A program made the position numbers and the translations under genes. Positions 27,241-36,100 of a DNA stretch of 64,000 nucleotides are shown one piece after another (positions within the stretch are counted from its first letter, which is position 1; each line of letters starts with the position of its first letter). The DNA is taken from the NCBI GenBank assembly GCA_902771725.1, contig CACXXT010000005.1:23607-87606 (forward strand), in the 5' to 3' direction. Source of the stretch: an uncultured Bacteroidales bacterium (GTDB lineage Bacteria > Bacteroidota > Bacteroidia > Bacteroidales > Bacteroidaceae). The notes under the pieces were generated by a model, which worked only from the letters and a program-made list of their open reading frames with translations, was not told the DNA's origin and ran no database searches.

Positions 27241-30090
27241 ATGGCAACAACCGATAAAACCCCACTCTGGCTCGACCTGAAAAAGGAGTATATCGACGAC
27301 AACTTCGATAAGCTCCAGTCCTATTTGCGCGATTGCGAAGAAAAGAAGAGCCGCGACAGCTTCCATGACATCACCATCCAGCTGTTTCGCGACCGCATCA
27401 ACGACCTCCTCATCAGCCTCTCCGAACGCCCCGTCTATGCCGACGAAGCCGAACGCCGCGTGCAGGTGGCCAACGTACGTATGTTGGCCACCTACCTATT
27501 GGCCGACGGCAGCCACTCGCTGGCACTCCCGGCCTATGTGGCGATGATGAACGAGCTACGGATGATGAACCCCCGATTCTCGGAGCAAATCGTCAGAACC
27601 GTCATGCAGCGCATCCGCTTCGATGAGGTATCCAGCCTGGGCTACGGCTGGGGAGATCTCGAGAAGATAGGCACCGACCTCTTCGTCCACAACGCTTGCA
27701 AGCAGGCACGCTTCACCCACCCCTTGAAAACACCCCACCTGTTCTCGCGCTATGGCACGGCACTGCTCACCGCCGATGCCCTCATGCTCACCCATGAGAA
27801 TGCCCCCGAAGCCAGGAAACTGCTCAAGAGTGGATGCAACTCCCTCGACACCGGAGCCGGCATCACCCTCAGGTCAGCCTCCGCAGAGAAACTCAGGCAG
27901 AGCCGGGAAAAGAGCGTCGTCGATATGGATGAGTACACCCGCGATTTCATCCTCACCCTGTCACGGCTCCAGGCATCCTCCTCCCTCCGCCATCTGCGTC
28001 GCTATGCCGACGGCGACGAGGTCATCGTGCGCGTCAAGAGCATCGACAAGGAAGTCTGCGTGGAAACCGTAGACCCCGCCTACGACCAGCTCGAAGGCGT
28101 CATCCGCTACGAGCGTCCCAGCATCGTCTACTACTACACCGATACCCTCAAGGACTACTTCCACGTCGGCGACTACCTCACCGCCACCCTCAAGGATGCC
28201 GAAAGGGCCGTCTTTAACATCGAGCAGCAGCTGGTGCGCTTCTTCGTCGAGGACACGCGCGAGACAATGAAGGACGATGACTACTCCCTCGCACTGCTCA
28301 TCGACGAACGCCCGGACTACTGCGCCTGGATCATGGAAAATGGCGTGGCTATCCGCACACCCCGTTCACCCCAGTACCATCGTGGCGAATACGCCTTCGT
28401 GCGCATCAGCGAGTACAGCTCTGGCAAGCAGTACGGCCTGATTCACGGACATGTCATCGAGGGCAGCGACGAGACCTTCTCCGAGCAGAACGTACGCCAC
28501 GACTGCATCCGTGCCTTTGCCGAACAGACGACACTCCCTCCGAGCGTTCGGCAGGCCGAGGACACCAGCGAGCTCAGCCCCGTGCTGCTCCGGCTGCTGC
28601 TGCGCTTGCTGTTCCACTACCAGAAGTCCCTGCTGAAGCCCTCCGACCGCTTCCGTTTCCTCGCCAATGCCAACATCATTGCCGAGATTGTCGGAGACCA
28701 GTCCTCCGCCTCCTATCTCTGTTTCGCACGCACCTACCTGCGCGCCCTCATCCAGTTCGTCAATGGCGAAGACCTCTCCACCATCCGTCTCATTCCCGAC
28801 GACGAGTACAAAGACGCCAAGTCCACGCTCATCCGTCTCTCCGTCATCCAGCTGCTTCAAGAGTATGGCCGCAAGGACAACTCACCCCGGCTCGCCCAGG
28901 CCATCAGCGACTTCGAGGTCGCCATTCCCCAGCTGTCGCGCCTGGCACGCCTCATCCAGACTGCCAACTCCATGCAGGACACCCTCTCCGGCTCTGCCCT
29001 CAACGTCATACGCCGCGAAATCATCCACTCCCTCTCCATGGAGACCGAGAACGATGCCGACCTCGAAGCCGACAAGGGCATCTACCTCGGCGTGGAGAGC
29101 GGCACCCTGGAGTTCAAGACCTCCGTCGTCTTCCCTCCTGACAACAACATGCAGCCCGATGAGTACAGCCAGAACCTCAACGTGATGAAGGGCATCTGCG
29201 CCTTCCTCAACTCCACTACCGGAGGCACACTCTATCTCGGTGTCAACGACCAAGGCTACGTGACAGGCGTGGACAACGACATGCAGCAGCTCCGCTGCAA
29301 GTCCATCGATGCCTATATGCGCTACGTGCAGGACATCGCACAGCGCTTCTTCGGCATCGATGCCATGCCCTATCTGCGCATCGAGTCGCTCTACGACGAC
29401 CAGGTCGTGGCCATCCATGTGGAACCACATCCCTATCGTGTCGTCGAGCTCAACAACATCGCCTACCTCCGCGTCAATGCCGAGTCGCGCGTCATGCCCG
29501 AGCAGGTACGCCAGCAACTCATCGATCGCAAGGTGTTCACCAACAAGGACCGGGCAGCCGCCGTCTCGCGCCTGCAGCATGCCTGCACCGTCAAGAAGTG
29601 CGTCGTACTCCACAACTACGCTTCCAACAACAGTTGCCAGGTCAGCGACCGTCGCCTCGAAGTCTTCCAGGTGCTGCCTGCCGACGGGCTCATCGTGGGT
29701 TTCGACCTCGACAAACGCGCCAACCGGGTCTTTAACATCAACCGGATCGGCTATGTCGAGATCCTCGAGGACCAGCCCTGGCGCAACCAGGCTGAGCACC
29801 AGATACAGGACGTCGACGTCTTCCACATGACCGGCACCGACAGCTACCACATCTCCCTCCAGCTCGACCTCATGGCCAAGAACCTGCTCGTGGAAGAATA
29901 CCCGCGTGCCGAGGAGTTCCTAAAGCCCCACAAGGGCGACGGGAACATCTGGTACTTCGACACCTGCGTCCACCGGCTCGAAGGCATCGGACGCTACTAC
30001 ATCGGACTCGCCAACCACATCCAGATCCTTGAGGGCGAAGAGCTCAGGCAGTATGCGAGAGAGTATGTCCACAACTATTTACAATATTAA
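27241..30090 (+). CDS. AlbA_2 (Schlafen-type) and WYL domain protein
   Basis: 949 aa from ATG 27241; a TTG at 27238 is in frame but less likely. Residues 1-600 are not recognised. Residues about 610-770 are an AlbA_2/Schlafen divergent ATP-binding domain: ESGTLEFKTSVVFPPDN and GICAFLNSTTGGTLYLGVND, then GVDNDM. Residues about 785-850 look like a WYL ligand-sensing domain (VVLHNYASNNS, then GLIVGFDLDKRANRVFNINR), with a WCX-like end. Such modules occur in regulators and effectors of phage-defence loci. It is the third gene of the operon, 28 bp after the helicase, which suggests a sensing or control role for the helicase-nuclease. No helix-turn-helix is obvious. Confidence 0.7.
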   Translation: MATTDKTPLWLDLKKEYIDDNFDKLQSYLRDCEEKKSRDSFHDITIQLFRDRINDLLISLSERPVYADEAERRVQVANVRMLATYLLADGSHSLALPAYVAMMNELRMMNPRFSEQIVRTVMQRIRFDEVSSLGYGWGDLEKIGTDLFVHNACKQARFTHPLKTPHLFSRYGTALLTADALMLTHENAPEARKLLKSGCNSLDTGAGITLRSASAEKLRQSREKSVVDMDEYTRDFILTLSRLQASSSLRHLRRYADGDEVIVRVKSIDKEVCVETVDPAYDQLEGVIRYERPSIVYYYTDTLKDYFHVGDYLTATLKDAERAVFNIEQQLVRFFVEDTRETMKDDDYSLALLIDERPDYCAWIMENGVAIRTPRSPQYHRGEYAFVRISEYSSGKQYGLIHGHVIEGSDETFSEQNVRHDCIRAFAEQTTLPPSVRQAEDTSELSPVLLRLLLRLLFHYQKSLLKPSDRFRFLANANIIAEIVGDQSSASYLCFARTYLRALIQFVNGEDLSTIRLIPDDEYKDAKSTLIRLSVIQLLQEYGRKDNSPRLAQAISDFEVAIPQLSRLARLIQTANSMQDTLSGSALNVIRREIIHSLSMETENDADLEADKGIYLGVESGTLEFKTSVVFPPDNNMQPDEYSQNLNVMKGICAFLNSTTGGTLYLGVNDQGYVTGVDNDMQQLRCKSIDAYMRYVQDIAQRFFGIDAMPYLRIESLYDDQVVAIHVEPHPYRVVELNNIAYLRVNAESRVMPEQVRQQLIDRKVFTNKDRAAAVSRLQHACTVKKCVVLHNYASNNSCQVSDRRLEVFQVLPADGLIVGFDLDKRANRVFNINRIGYVEILEDQPWRNQAEHQIQDVDVFHMTGTDSYHISLQLDLMAKNLLVEEYPRAEEFLKPHKGDGNIWYFDTCVHRLEGIGRYYIGLANHIQILEGEELRQYAREYVHNYLQY

Positions 30091-30104
30091 TCCCCCATAC
30101 CCTT

Positions 30105-30209
30105 ATGAAAGAATTAACCACACTCAGCGAGTATGATCAGGAACGCTACGCCATCTGCGAGCAGCTGGCCCAAAAACGCTTGTTGGACAGATTGCTGAGA
30201 GGAGAGTAG
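30105..30209 (+). CDS. 34-residue peptide ORF at the end of the helicase-nuclease operon
   Basis: ATG 30105 to TAG 30207-30209 encodes a charged, helix-prone peptide (MKELTTLSEYDQERYAICEQ and 14 more residues). It starts 14 bp after the AlbA/WYL gene, behind a TCCCCCATACCCTT stretch resembling the TCCCCCATAAACCT ahead of that gene. Its stop codon lies in the loop of the operon terminator. It is too short to judge by composition; position and spacing are the only support. Confidence 0.4.
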   Translation: MKELTTLSEYDQERYAICEQLAQKRLLDRLLRGE

Positions 30210-30232
30210 CCCATCGCCACCCTCCTCTCAGC
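30194..30232 (+). terminator. Terminator of the helicase-nuclease operon
   Basis: GCTGAGAGGAG (30194-30204) pairs with CTCCTCTCAGC (30222-30232). The loop holds the stop codon of the 34-residue ORF. Related in sequence to the hairpins at 20113 and 38073. Confidence 0.7.
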
Positions 30233-30248
30233 CTGCTTCACCACCACA

Positions 30249-30292
30249 TCCGATTTCGCAAATGATATACTGATATACTGGTATACTGGCAT
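30249..30292 (+). repeat. Intergenic element copy 3
   Basis: CCACATCCGATTTCGCAAA with three good TGATATAC/TGGTATAC units and a degenerate fourth. It lies between the convergent helicase operon and AAA ATPase gene. Confidence 0.9.
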
Positions 30293-30314
30293 GCGGGTCC
30301 GGGGTGAATAGTTA

Positions 30315-32063
30315 TTAATTCTTTTTATACGTGAACCCTATCGTCCGGCTCTTGTCCATCAGCTCCGCCTCGCAGTACTTCCCGATGACGTCCAGCGAAG
30401 CCTGCTGCCCCGTGAGGATGAAGTCCACGGTGAGTTTGCGGGCGATGTTCTCGATCTGTCCGCCGGTGAAGTCATACCGCGCGGCCAGCACACGGGCTTC
30501 CTCCTCCGTGATGTCCTCCAGTATGCTGTCCCACAGCTTTGCCCGGACCTCCTCCTTCGGCTTGTGGAACTCCACCTTATACAGGAACCGGCGCTCGAAA
30601 GCCTTGTCCAGGTTGCTGGTGAGGTTCGTCGTGGCGATGAGGATGCCGTCGAGGTTCTCTATCTCCTGGAGGATGATGTTCTGCATCGCGTTGTCCATCC
30701 TGTCCACGGCCTGGTCTATTTTTTCCGTCCGTTTGTTGATGAGCGCGTCGGCCTCGTTGAAGAAGAGGATGGGCATCACTTCGCATGCCAGGCAGGCACG
30801 GCGGTACTGCTGGAACACCTGCTTGATGTTCTTCTCGCTCTCGCCCACGAACTTGTCGCGCATACCGGCGATATTGACCTCCATGATGTCGCGTCCCGTC
30901 TGGCGGGCAATCTGCAGCACCGTCTCCGTCTTTCCCGTTCCGGGAGCGCCGTAGAACAGGCATGCGAATCCCTGTCGCAGTCCCTTTTCCCTCAGGCGCT
31001 GCTGAATCCTCGAGAAATGATCCAGGTCCAGGAAACGCTGCAGCTGCTCTATCTGCTCGCCATCCTCGTCGTTGTAGAACATACTCTTCACCTCGATGGA
31101 ATCATGACGTTTCAGGTTGTGCAGCTCTTCCTGGCTGGGAACGTTGCACTTCGTCTTGGGCTCGTAGCCTTCCAGCAGTTCCTCCTTGCACTTCCTTGTG
31201 AGTACAAACTGTTCGTTACTGGCCATGCCTTCGTTGCACTTGGGCTCCAGCAGACCATCCACGATGAGCGGGTGCGTCCCGTCCTGGAGTTCCCGCTGAA
31301 GTTCGTCGGTCTCTATGATTTCCCCATAGCAGTCGTTCAGGCATGGAATGGTCACCCCTTCATCTTTCGTGTTGGCCCACAAATTGTAGTCATGGATGGC
31401 TAACAGCAGCAGGGACTGAATGTGGATGTCATCCTTGTAGTCGTAGATCTTCTGGCAGAGGGGCAGTTGGGGGTTGGCTTTGCACAATATGACCAGCCAC
31501 TCCTCGATGTCATCCATGCCGCAATCCCGGGTGAATAACGACTTCCGGAGGTAACGGCTCATCACCTTGATGAACTCCTCAACCGTCAGGCTGTCGATCT
31601 TCTCCGGCACAAACACCTCGTTGTGGCGCAATGCGGTGACGACGCCGAACTGCAGCTTGAATCCCTGGAACTGGCCTCCGTTTTCCCTCACGCCCTTGCG
31701 TACCAGCCATCTTCTGGCCACCAGGTCGTCGATGTCGTCCGTGTAGGTCATGATGGAGATACGTGTGCAGTTCAGGAACTTGCCAATCCCCCTCCAGCTC
31801 ATGGCCTCGCCGGATTCCACGAGTATGGCCAGGATGACAACCTGCATTTTCGTCATCCCGAATTTCTTCGTGAGGTATCCCAGGGGTTTCTTGGCAGACT
31901 CCCAGAACTCTTCGGAGAGCGCGCAGCCCTCAGCCAGTTCCACGATCCTGCTCAGTGCGGTGATGATGTCCCATCGCGCGGGTTCCTTATAATCTTTAGG
32001 CTGCCATGCAGCCTCGGGGAAGTCCATCGTGGACTGGAAACGTTGTATTGCTAGTTTTCTCAT
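30315..32063 (-). CDS. AAA+ family ATPase (Cdc48/FtsH-type core) with winged-helix-like N-terminal half
   Basis: 582 aa. Residues about 350-570 are an AAA+ core: Walker A GAPGTGKTE near 372, a Walker B with Asn in place of the first acidic residue (PILFFNEAD near 431), sensor 1 IATTNLTSNLD, and an arginine finger region FERRFLYKVEF. The FNEAD variant is common in this bacterial AAA group (from memory). Residues 1-340 carry no named domain; MSWRGIGKFLNCTRISIMTY could be a winged helix. The substrate is unknown; such ATPases remodel or unfold partners. It has its own promoter at 32106-32113 and ends convergent with the helicase-nuclease operon. Confidence 0.85.
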   Translation of the reverse strand: MRKLAIQRFQSTMDFPEAAWQPKDYKEPARWDIITALSRIVELAEGCALSEEFWESAKKPLGYLTKKFGMTKMQVVILAILVESGEAMSWRGIGKFLNCTRISIMTYTDDIDDLVARRWLVRKGVRENGGQFQGFKLQFGVVTALRHNEVFVPEKIDSLTVEEFIKVMSRYLRKSLFTRDCGMDDIEEWLVILCKANPQLPLCQKIYDYKDDIHIQSLLLLAIHDYNLWANTKDEGVTIPCLNDCYGEIIETDELQRELQDGTHPLIVDGLLEPKCNEGMASNEQFVLTRKCKEELLEGYEPKTKCNVPSQEELHNLKRHDSIEVKSMFYNDEDGEQIEQLQRFLDLDHFSRIQQRLREKGLRQGFACLFYGAPGTGKTETVLQIARQTGRDIMEVNIAGMRDKFVGESEKNIKQVFQQYRRACLACEVMPILFFNEADALINKRTEKIDQAVDRMDNAMQNIILQEIENLDGILIATTNLTSNLDKAFERRFLYKVEFHKPKEEVRAKLWDSILEDITEEEARVLAARYDFTGGQIENIARKLTVDFILTGQQASLDVIGKYCEAELMDKSRTIGFTYKKN

Positions 32064-32105
32064 AGTGGTGGGGTTTATAGGTGAGACTTATGTTATTTTC
32101 GGCGG

Positions 32106-32113
32106 CAAAGGTA
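32106..32113 (-). promoter_or_regulatory. -7 box of the AAA ATPase gene
   Basis: TACCTTTG preceded by GAAAGTCCG as in the CTAGCTAG-type promoters, but with no CTAGCTAG at the expected place. Confidence 0.65.
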
Positions 32114-32201
32114 CGGACTTTCATTCCTTCAATAGCTCCATGTTGAGTGGTTATTTCCATTTTGGAAACAACCACTTCTTTTTCCAACTCATGCGTCCGG
32201 C

Positions 32202-32936
32202 TCAGTCAACAAACATATTGTACACCAGGACCCCGTCGTACTTCTCGTCCTCCTCGAACACCTCCTTGGGTACGAACTCGCCCGTCTCCTCGACGACATA
32301 ACCCTCCACGCCATCCTTGTGGAAGATCATATTCTCGTCGATATCTCCTTCTACGCTGTCGTACTCCGGCATCACGAAGTAGCCAGTCGAGGTGTCTATA
32401 CCGCCGAACTTGCCGTCGCGCTCCAGCTGCATGAATCCATTCATGGGCTCATAGTATTTCTCCATCACGTTCGGAACGACCACCTCGCCTTTGGGGTTGA
32501 CCAGGCCGAAATGGCTCTCGTCGCCGTCCCACCATGCTATGTAGAGTCCGGCATAGGGGTACCACTTCAGCAGGTCGAAGCGGAAGTCGCAGATCACCCT
32601 CCCAGTGCCGTCGGCAGCCACGATGCCGTACTTGCCGTTCTTCATCGCAGCCACCTGGGACATTCGGGATGCATAACAATCACCCTCGAAGGTGAAGCCT
32701 TCATACTCGGCGGGAAGCAGGATCTGTCCTACGGGATTCTTGACCCCCTTCTTGCCCGTGGCTGGATCCTCGAACACGTAGTTCGACAGGTCGTAATGCC
32801 CAATGAGGGAATTCAATTTCTCCATCGCCTCAAACGACTGCTCTTCGGTAAGTTCTCTGCCGCATAAATCGAGCAGCGATTTGAACTCTTTCAGCACTTC
32901 CAGGCTGGGTCTCGGTAATTTTGTCTCTTGTTCCAT
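32202..32936 (-). CDS. WG-repeat protein
   Basis: 244 aa from the ATG at 32936 (MEQETKLPRPSLEVLKEFKS); the frame extends upstream across its own promoter, so a longer form is excluded. Residues about 60-230 contain WG-type beta repeats (KNGKYGIVAADGTGRVICDF, HFGLVNPKGEVVVPN, DGKFGGIDTSTGYFVMPEYD, DGVEGYVVEETGEFVPKE). Such repeats form a beta solenoid or propeller used for binding; no enzymatic site is visible. There is no signal peptide. The N-terminal 50 residues are helical. It is transcribed from a CTAGCTAG-type promoter and is divergent from the second Sel1 gene. Confidence 0.82.
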   Translation of the reverse strand: MEQETKLPRPSLEVLKEFKSLLDLCGRELTEEQSFEAMEKLNSLIGHYDLSNYVFEDPATGKKGVKNPVGQILLPAEYEGFTFEGDCYASRMSQVAAMKNGKYGIVAADGTGRVICDFRFDLLKWYPYAGLYIAWWDGDESHFGLVNPKGEVVVPNVMEKYYEPMNGFMQLERDGKFGGIDTSTGYFVMPEYDSVEGDIDENMIFHKDGVEGYVVEETGEFVPKEVFEEDEKYDGVLVYNMFVD

Positions 32937-32999
32937 ATTTGTTGTTATTTTAAAATGAATAATAAGGTATTGAACACCGGTTGGATTTGAAATCCGCTG

Positions 33000-33044
33000 C
33001 AAAGGTACGGACTTTCTGCAATCCGGGCAAGCTTTGCTAGCTAG
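33000..33044 (-). promoter_or_regulatory. CTAGCTAG-type promoter of the WG-repeat gene
   Basis: Minus strand: CTAGCTAG (33037-33044), TTG, 20 bp with CAGAAAGTCCG, TACCTTTG (33000-33007). The gap is 29 bp, as in the other three copies. Confidence 0.8.
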
Positions 33045-33120
33045 CAAAAACAGCCTCCCCCCGTTTTTTCTTGGAAACTATATTCTTTAGCATATTTCCG
33101 GCAGAAAATCCAGTCTCCCT

Positions 33121-33152
33121 CTTGCCCCGTCGGATTGTTTCTGCTATTTTTG
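33121..33152 (+). promoter_or_regulatory. Promoter of Sel1 paralogue 2
   Basis: CTTGCCCCGTCGGATTG through TATTTTTG (-7 at 33145-33152), with TTG 20 bp before the -7 box. Identical over 32 bases to the promoter of paralogue 1. Confidence 0.8.
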
Positions 33153-33177
33153 CAAAAACAACGAAAAAATTTGGATT

Positions 33178-36100
33178 ATGGCAGATAGTGAATGGTACGA
33201 CAAGGCATGCGAGCTCTTGGCTCGTAAAGAGTATGCCGAGGCTATGCCTTGTTTAATGAAAGCCATTGAAGAAGGAGACGTGCGAGCCTTTTTCGACGTG
33301 GGTTTTTTGTATTTTTTCGGAATAGGTGTAGAAAAGGACGAGACGCTGACTTTTTGCTACTTTCAGCAAGGAGCCGAAGCCGGCGACACGGGCTGCATAG
33401 CCCGCTTGGGGGATTGCTATTATTGGGGATATGGTGTAGAGAAAGATCTACAGAAGGCAGTCTTCTACTTTGAAAAAGCGGCCAAAGCAGGTGATACGGA
33501 ATCCATGTATAATATCGGAATTTGCTATGAATATGGAGATGGTGTTAGCAAGAACATAGAGAAAGCCTTGTATTGGTTTGAAAAAGCAGCTAGAGAAGAT
33601 TTTATTCCCGCCATTCTTAAACTAGGTACTCTATACTATCGTGGCAAAAAGGTAGAAAAAAACCTGAAGAAAGCATTCGGCTACTACAGTAGGGCTGCAG
33701 AGAAAGGCGACCCTGAAGGGATGGAGTGTCTCTCCGAATTCTATGAAAAGGGCCTTGTTATCGCGAAGGATCTGGAAAAGGCCAAGGTACTATGTCAAGA
33801 AGCCTATGATACTTTTTATGAACTTGCGACAACGAAGGACGATGCGAAGGCCCTGTTAAAAATGGGGAATTTCTATATGTATGGATTACCACTTATTGGC
33901 ATAGAGCAGGACTATGTTCAGGCTATTTACTACTTTCAAAAAGGAGCCGAAGCCGACAACACGGACTGTCTAGAAAAGTTAGGGGTATGCTATCATTGGG
34001 GGTATGGTGTAGAGATAGATCTTAAAAAGGCAGCCTTCTACCATGAAAAAGCGGCCAAAGCAGGCATTGTACCCGCAATGTTGAATCTCGGACTTTGCTA
34101 TGAATATGGAGATGGTGTTAGCAAGAACATAGAGAAAGCCTTGTATTGGTTTGAAAAAGCAGCTAGAGAAGATTTTATTCTCGCCATTCTTGAACTAGGT
34201 ACTCTATACTATTATGGCAAAAAGGTAGAAAAAAACCTGAAGAAAGCATTCGACTACTATAGTAGGGCTGCAGAGAAGGGCAACCCATATGGAAAGCTAA
34301 AAGTCGCTGAATTCTATGAAAAGGGCCTAGTTATCGCGAAGAATCTGGATAAAGCCAAGGTACTTTGTCAAGAAGCCTATGATGTTTTTTATGAACTTGC
34401 GACAACGAAGGACGATGCGGAGGCCCTGTTAAAAATGGGACAATTCTATATGTATGGATTGCCACTTATTGGCATAGAGCAGGACTATGTTCAGGCTATT
34501 TACTACTTTCAAAAAGGGGCAAAGGCAGGAGACCCAAACTGTGCAGAAATGTTGGGGTTATGCTATCATATTGGATGTGGTGTAGAGATAGATCTACAGA
34601 AGGCAGCCTTCTACTATGAAAAAGCGGCCAAAGCAGGCATTGTACCCGCAATGCATAATCTCGGACTTTCCTATAAGCGTGGACAGGGTGTTAGCAAGAA
34701 CATAGAGAAAGCCCTGTATTGGTTTGAAAAAGCAGCTAGCGAAGATCATATTCACGCCATAGTAGCACTAGGGGTCATCTATTCTTCTGGTGAATCTATA
34801 GAAAAAGATCTGGAGAAGTCGTTCGGCTACTTCAGCAGGGCTGCAGAGAAAGGCGACCCACTTGGAAAGCTAAAAGTCGCTGAATTCTATGAAAAAGGGC
34901 TTTTTGTCGCTAAGGATTTGAAGAAAGCCAAGACATTGTATCAAAAAGCCTATGATGCTTATTATGAGCTTGCTGCAACGGAGGACGATAGGGATGCCCA
35001 GTACAGGATAAGTGCTTTATATATGGATGGGTTGCCACTCATCGGATTGGAGCAGGACTATGTTCAGGCTACTGAATGGCTTGAAAGAGCTGCACTTGCC
35101 GGTGATGATCGTGCTCAAAACACACTAGGGATTCTCTATCGATTTGGTCTAGGAGTCGGCAAGAACTATGAGAAGTCTTTTAACTGGTTTTACCAGGCAG
35201 CCCAAAGGGGGAGTGTGGTTGCCGTGAACAATATGGCAGATTGCTATTATTTTGGAGAAGGTGTACCACAGGATTTTCAGAAAGCTGCGGAATACTACAT
35301 TAAGGCTGCTCAATTAGGACATCGCTCAAGCCAGATGAGGGTGGGTGCAATTTACATGAAAGGAAAGGGTGTGGAACAAGACTACACACAAGCTGTACGC
35401 TGGCTGAAGGAAAGTTGCAAGAAGGGAGAAAGACTCGCCTTTGCACTATTGGGACATTGCTACCTCAAAGGACTGGGAGTGGACCAGGACCAGGAGGAAG
35501 CCTTCCGACTCTATCAGAAGGGAGCAAAACTGGGTGATCCGCAAGCCAAGGTCTCGATGGCAGAGTGCCTGATAGAAGGATGGGGAACAAAAAGAAACAT
35601 CAGGCAGGCTCGCGAGATTCTGGAATCTGTATGCAATGACGAGAAAGAATACCGCGAAAAACTAGTGACTTTTAAAATTTATAAAGGGCAATTATATGAA
35701 ACTTGGGTGAATCCTTTTAATATGAAATACCAGGCACTCTTTGCCAAGGCGTACTATCTCCGGGGACTTCTGTACAATTCCAAGAAGGGTGCCGGCAAGG
35801 CTGACCCCTACAAGTCACTGGCCATGCTCCGAATGGCAGAAAAGCTGGGCTACGAGGGCGAAGGCAAGGCGCCGGCCGAACTGATAGCAGAGATCGAGGG
35901 CACGTGCAAGCTCAATTGCTGGCTGGAAATCAGGAAAGGCGAACCCACCAGGATGGGGGATTACCACATCATTATCCACCACGACGCCGTCAGCGAGACG
36001 GAGGTCCAATTCAATTCTAACCGCCAGAAGTTCTGCTATATGCTGATGATGTTCTTCGCATCCAACGCATCCGACAAAGGCTCTATGCCGGGACTGACAG

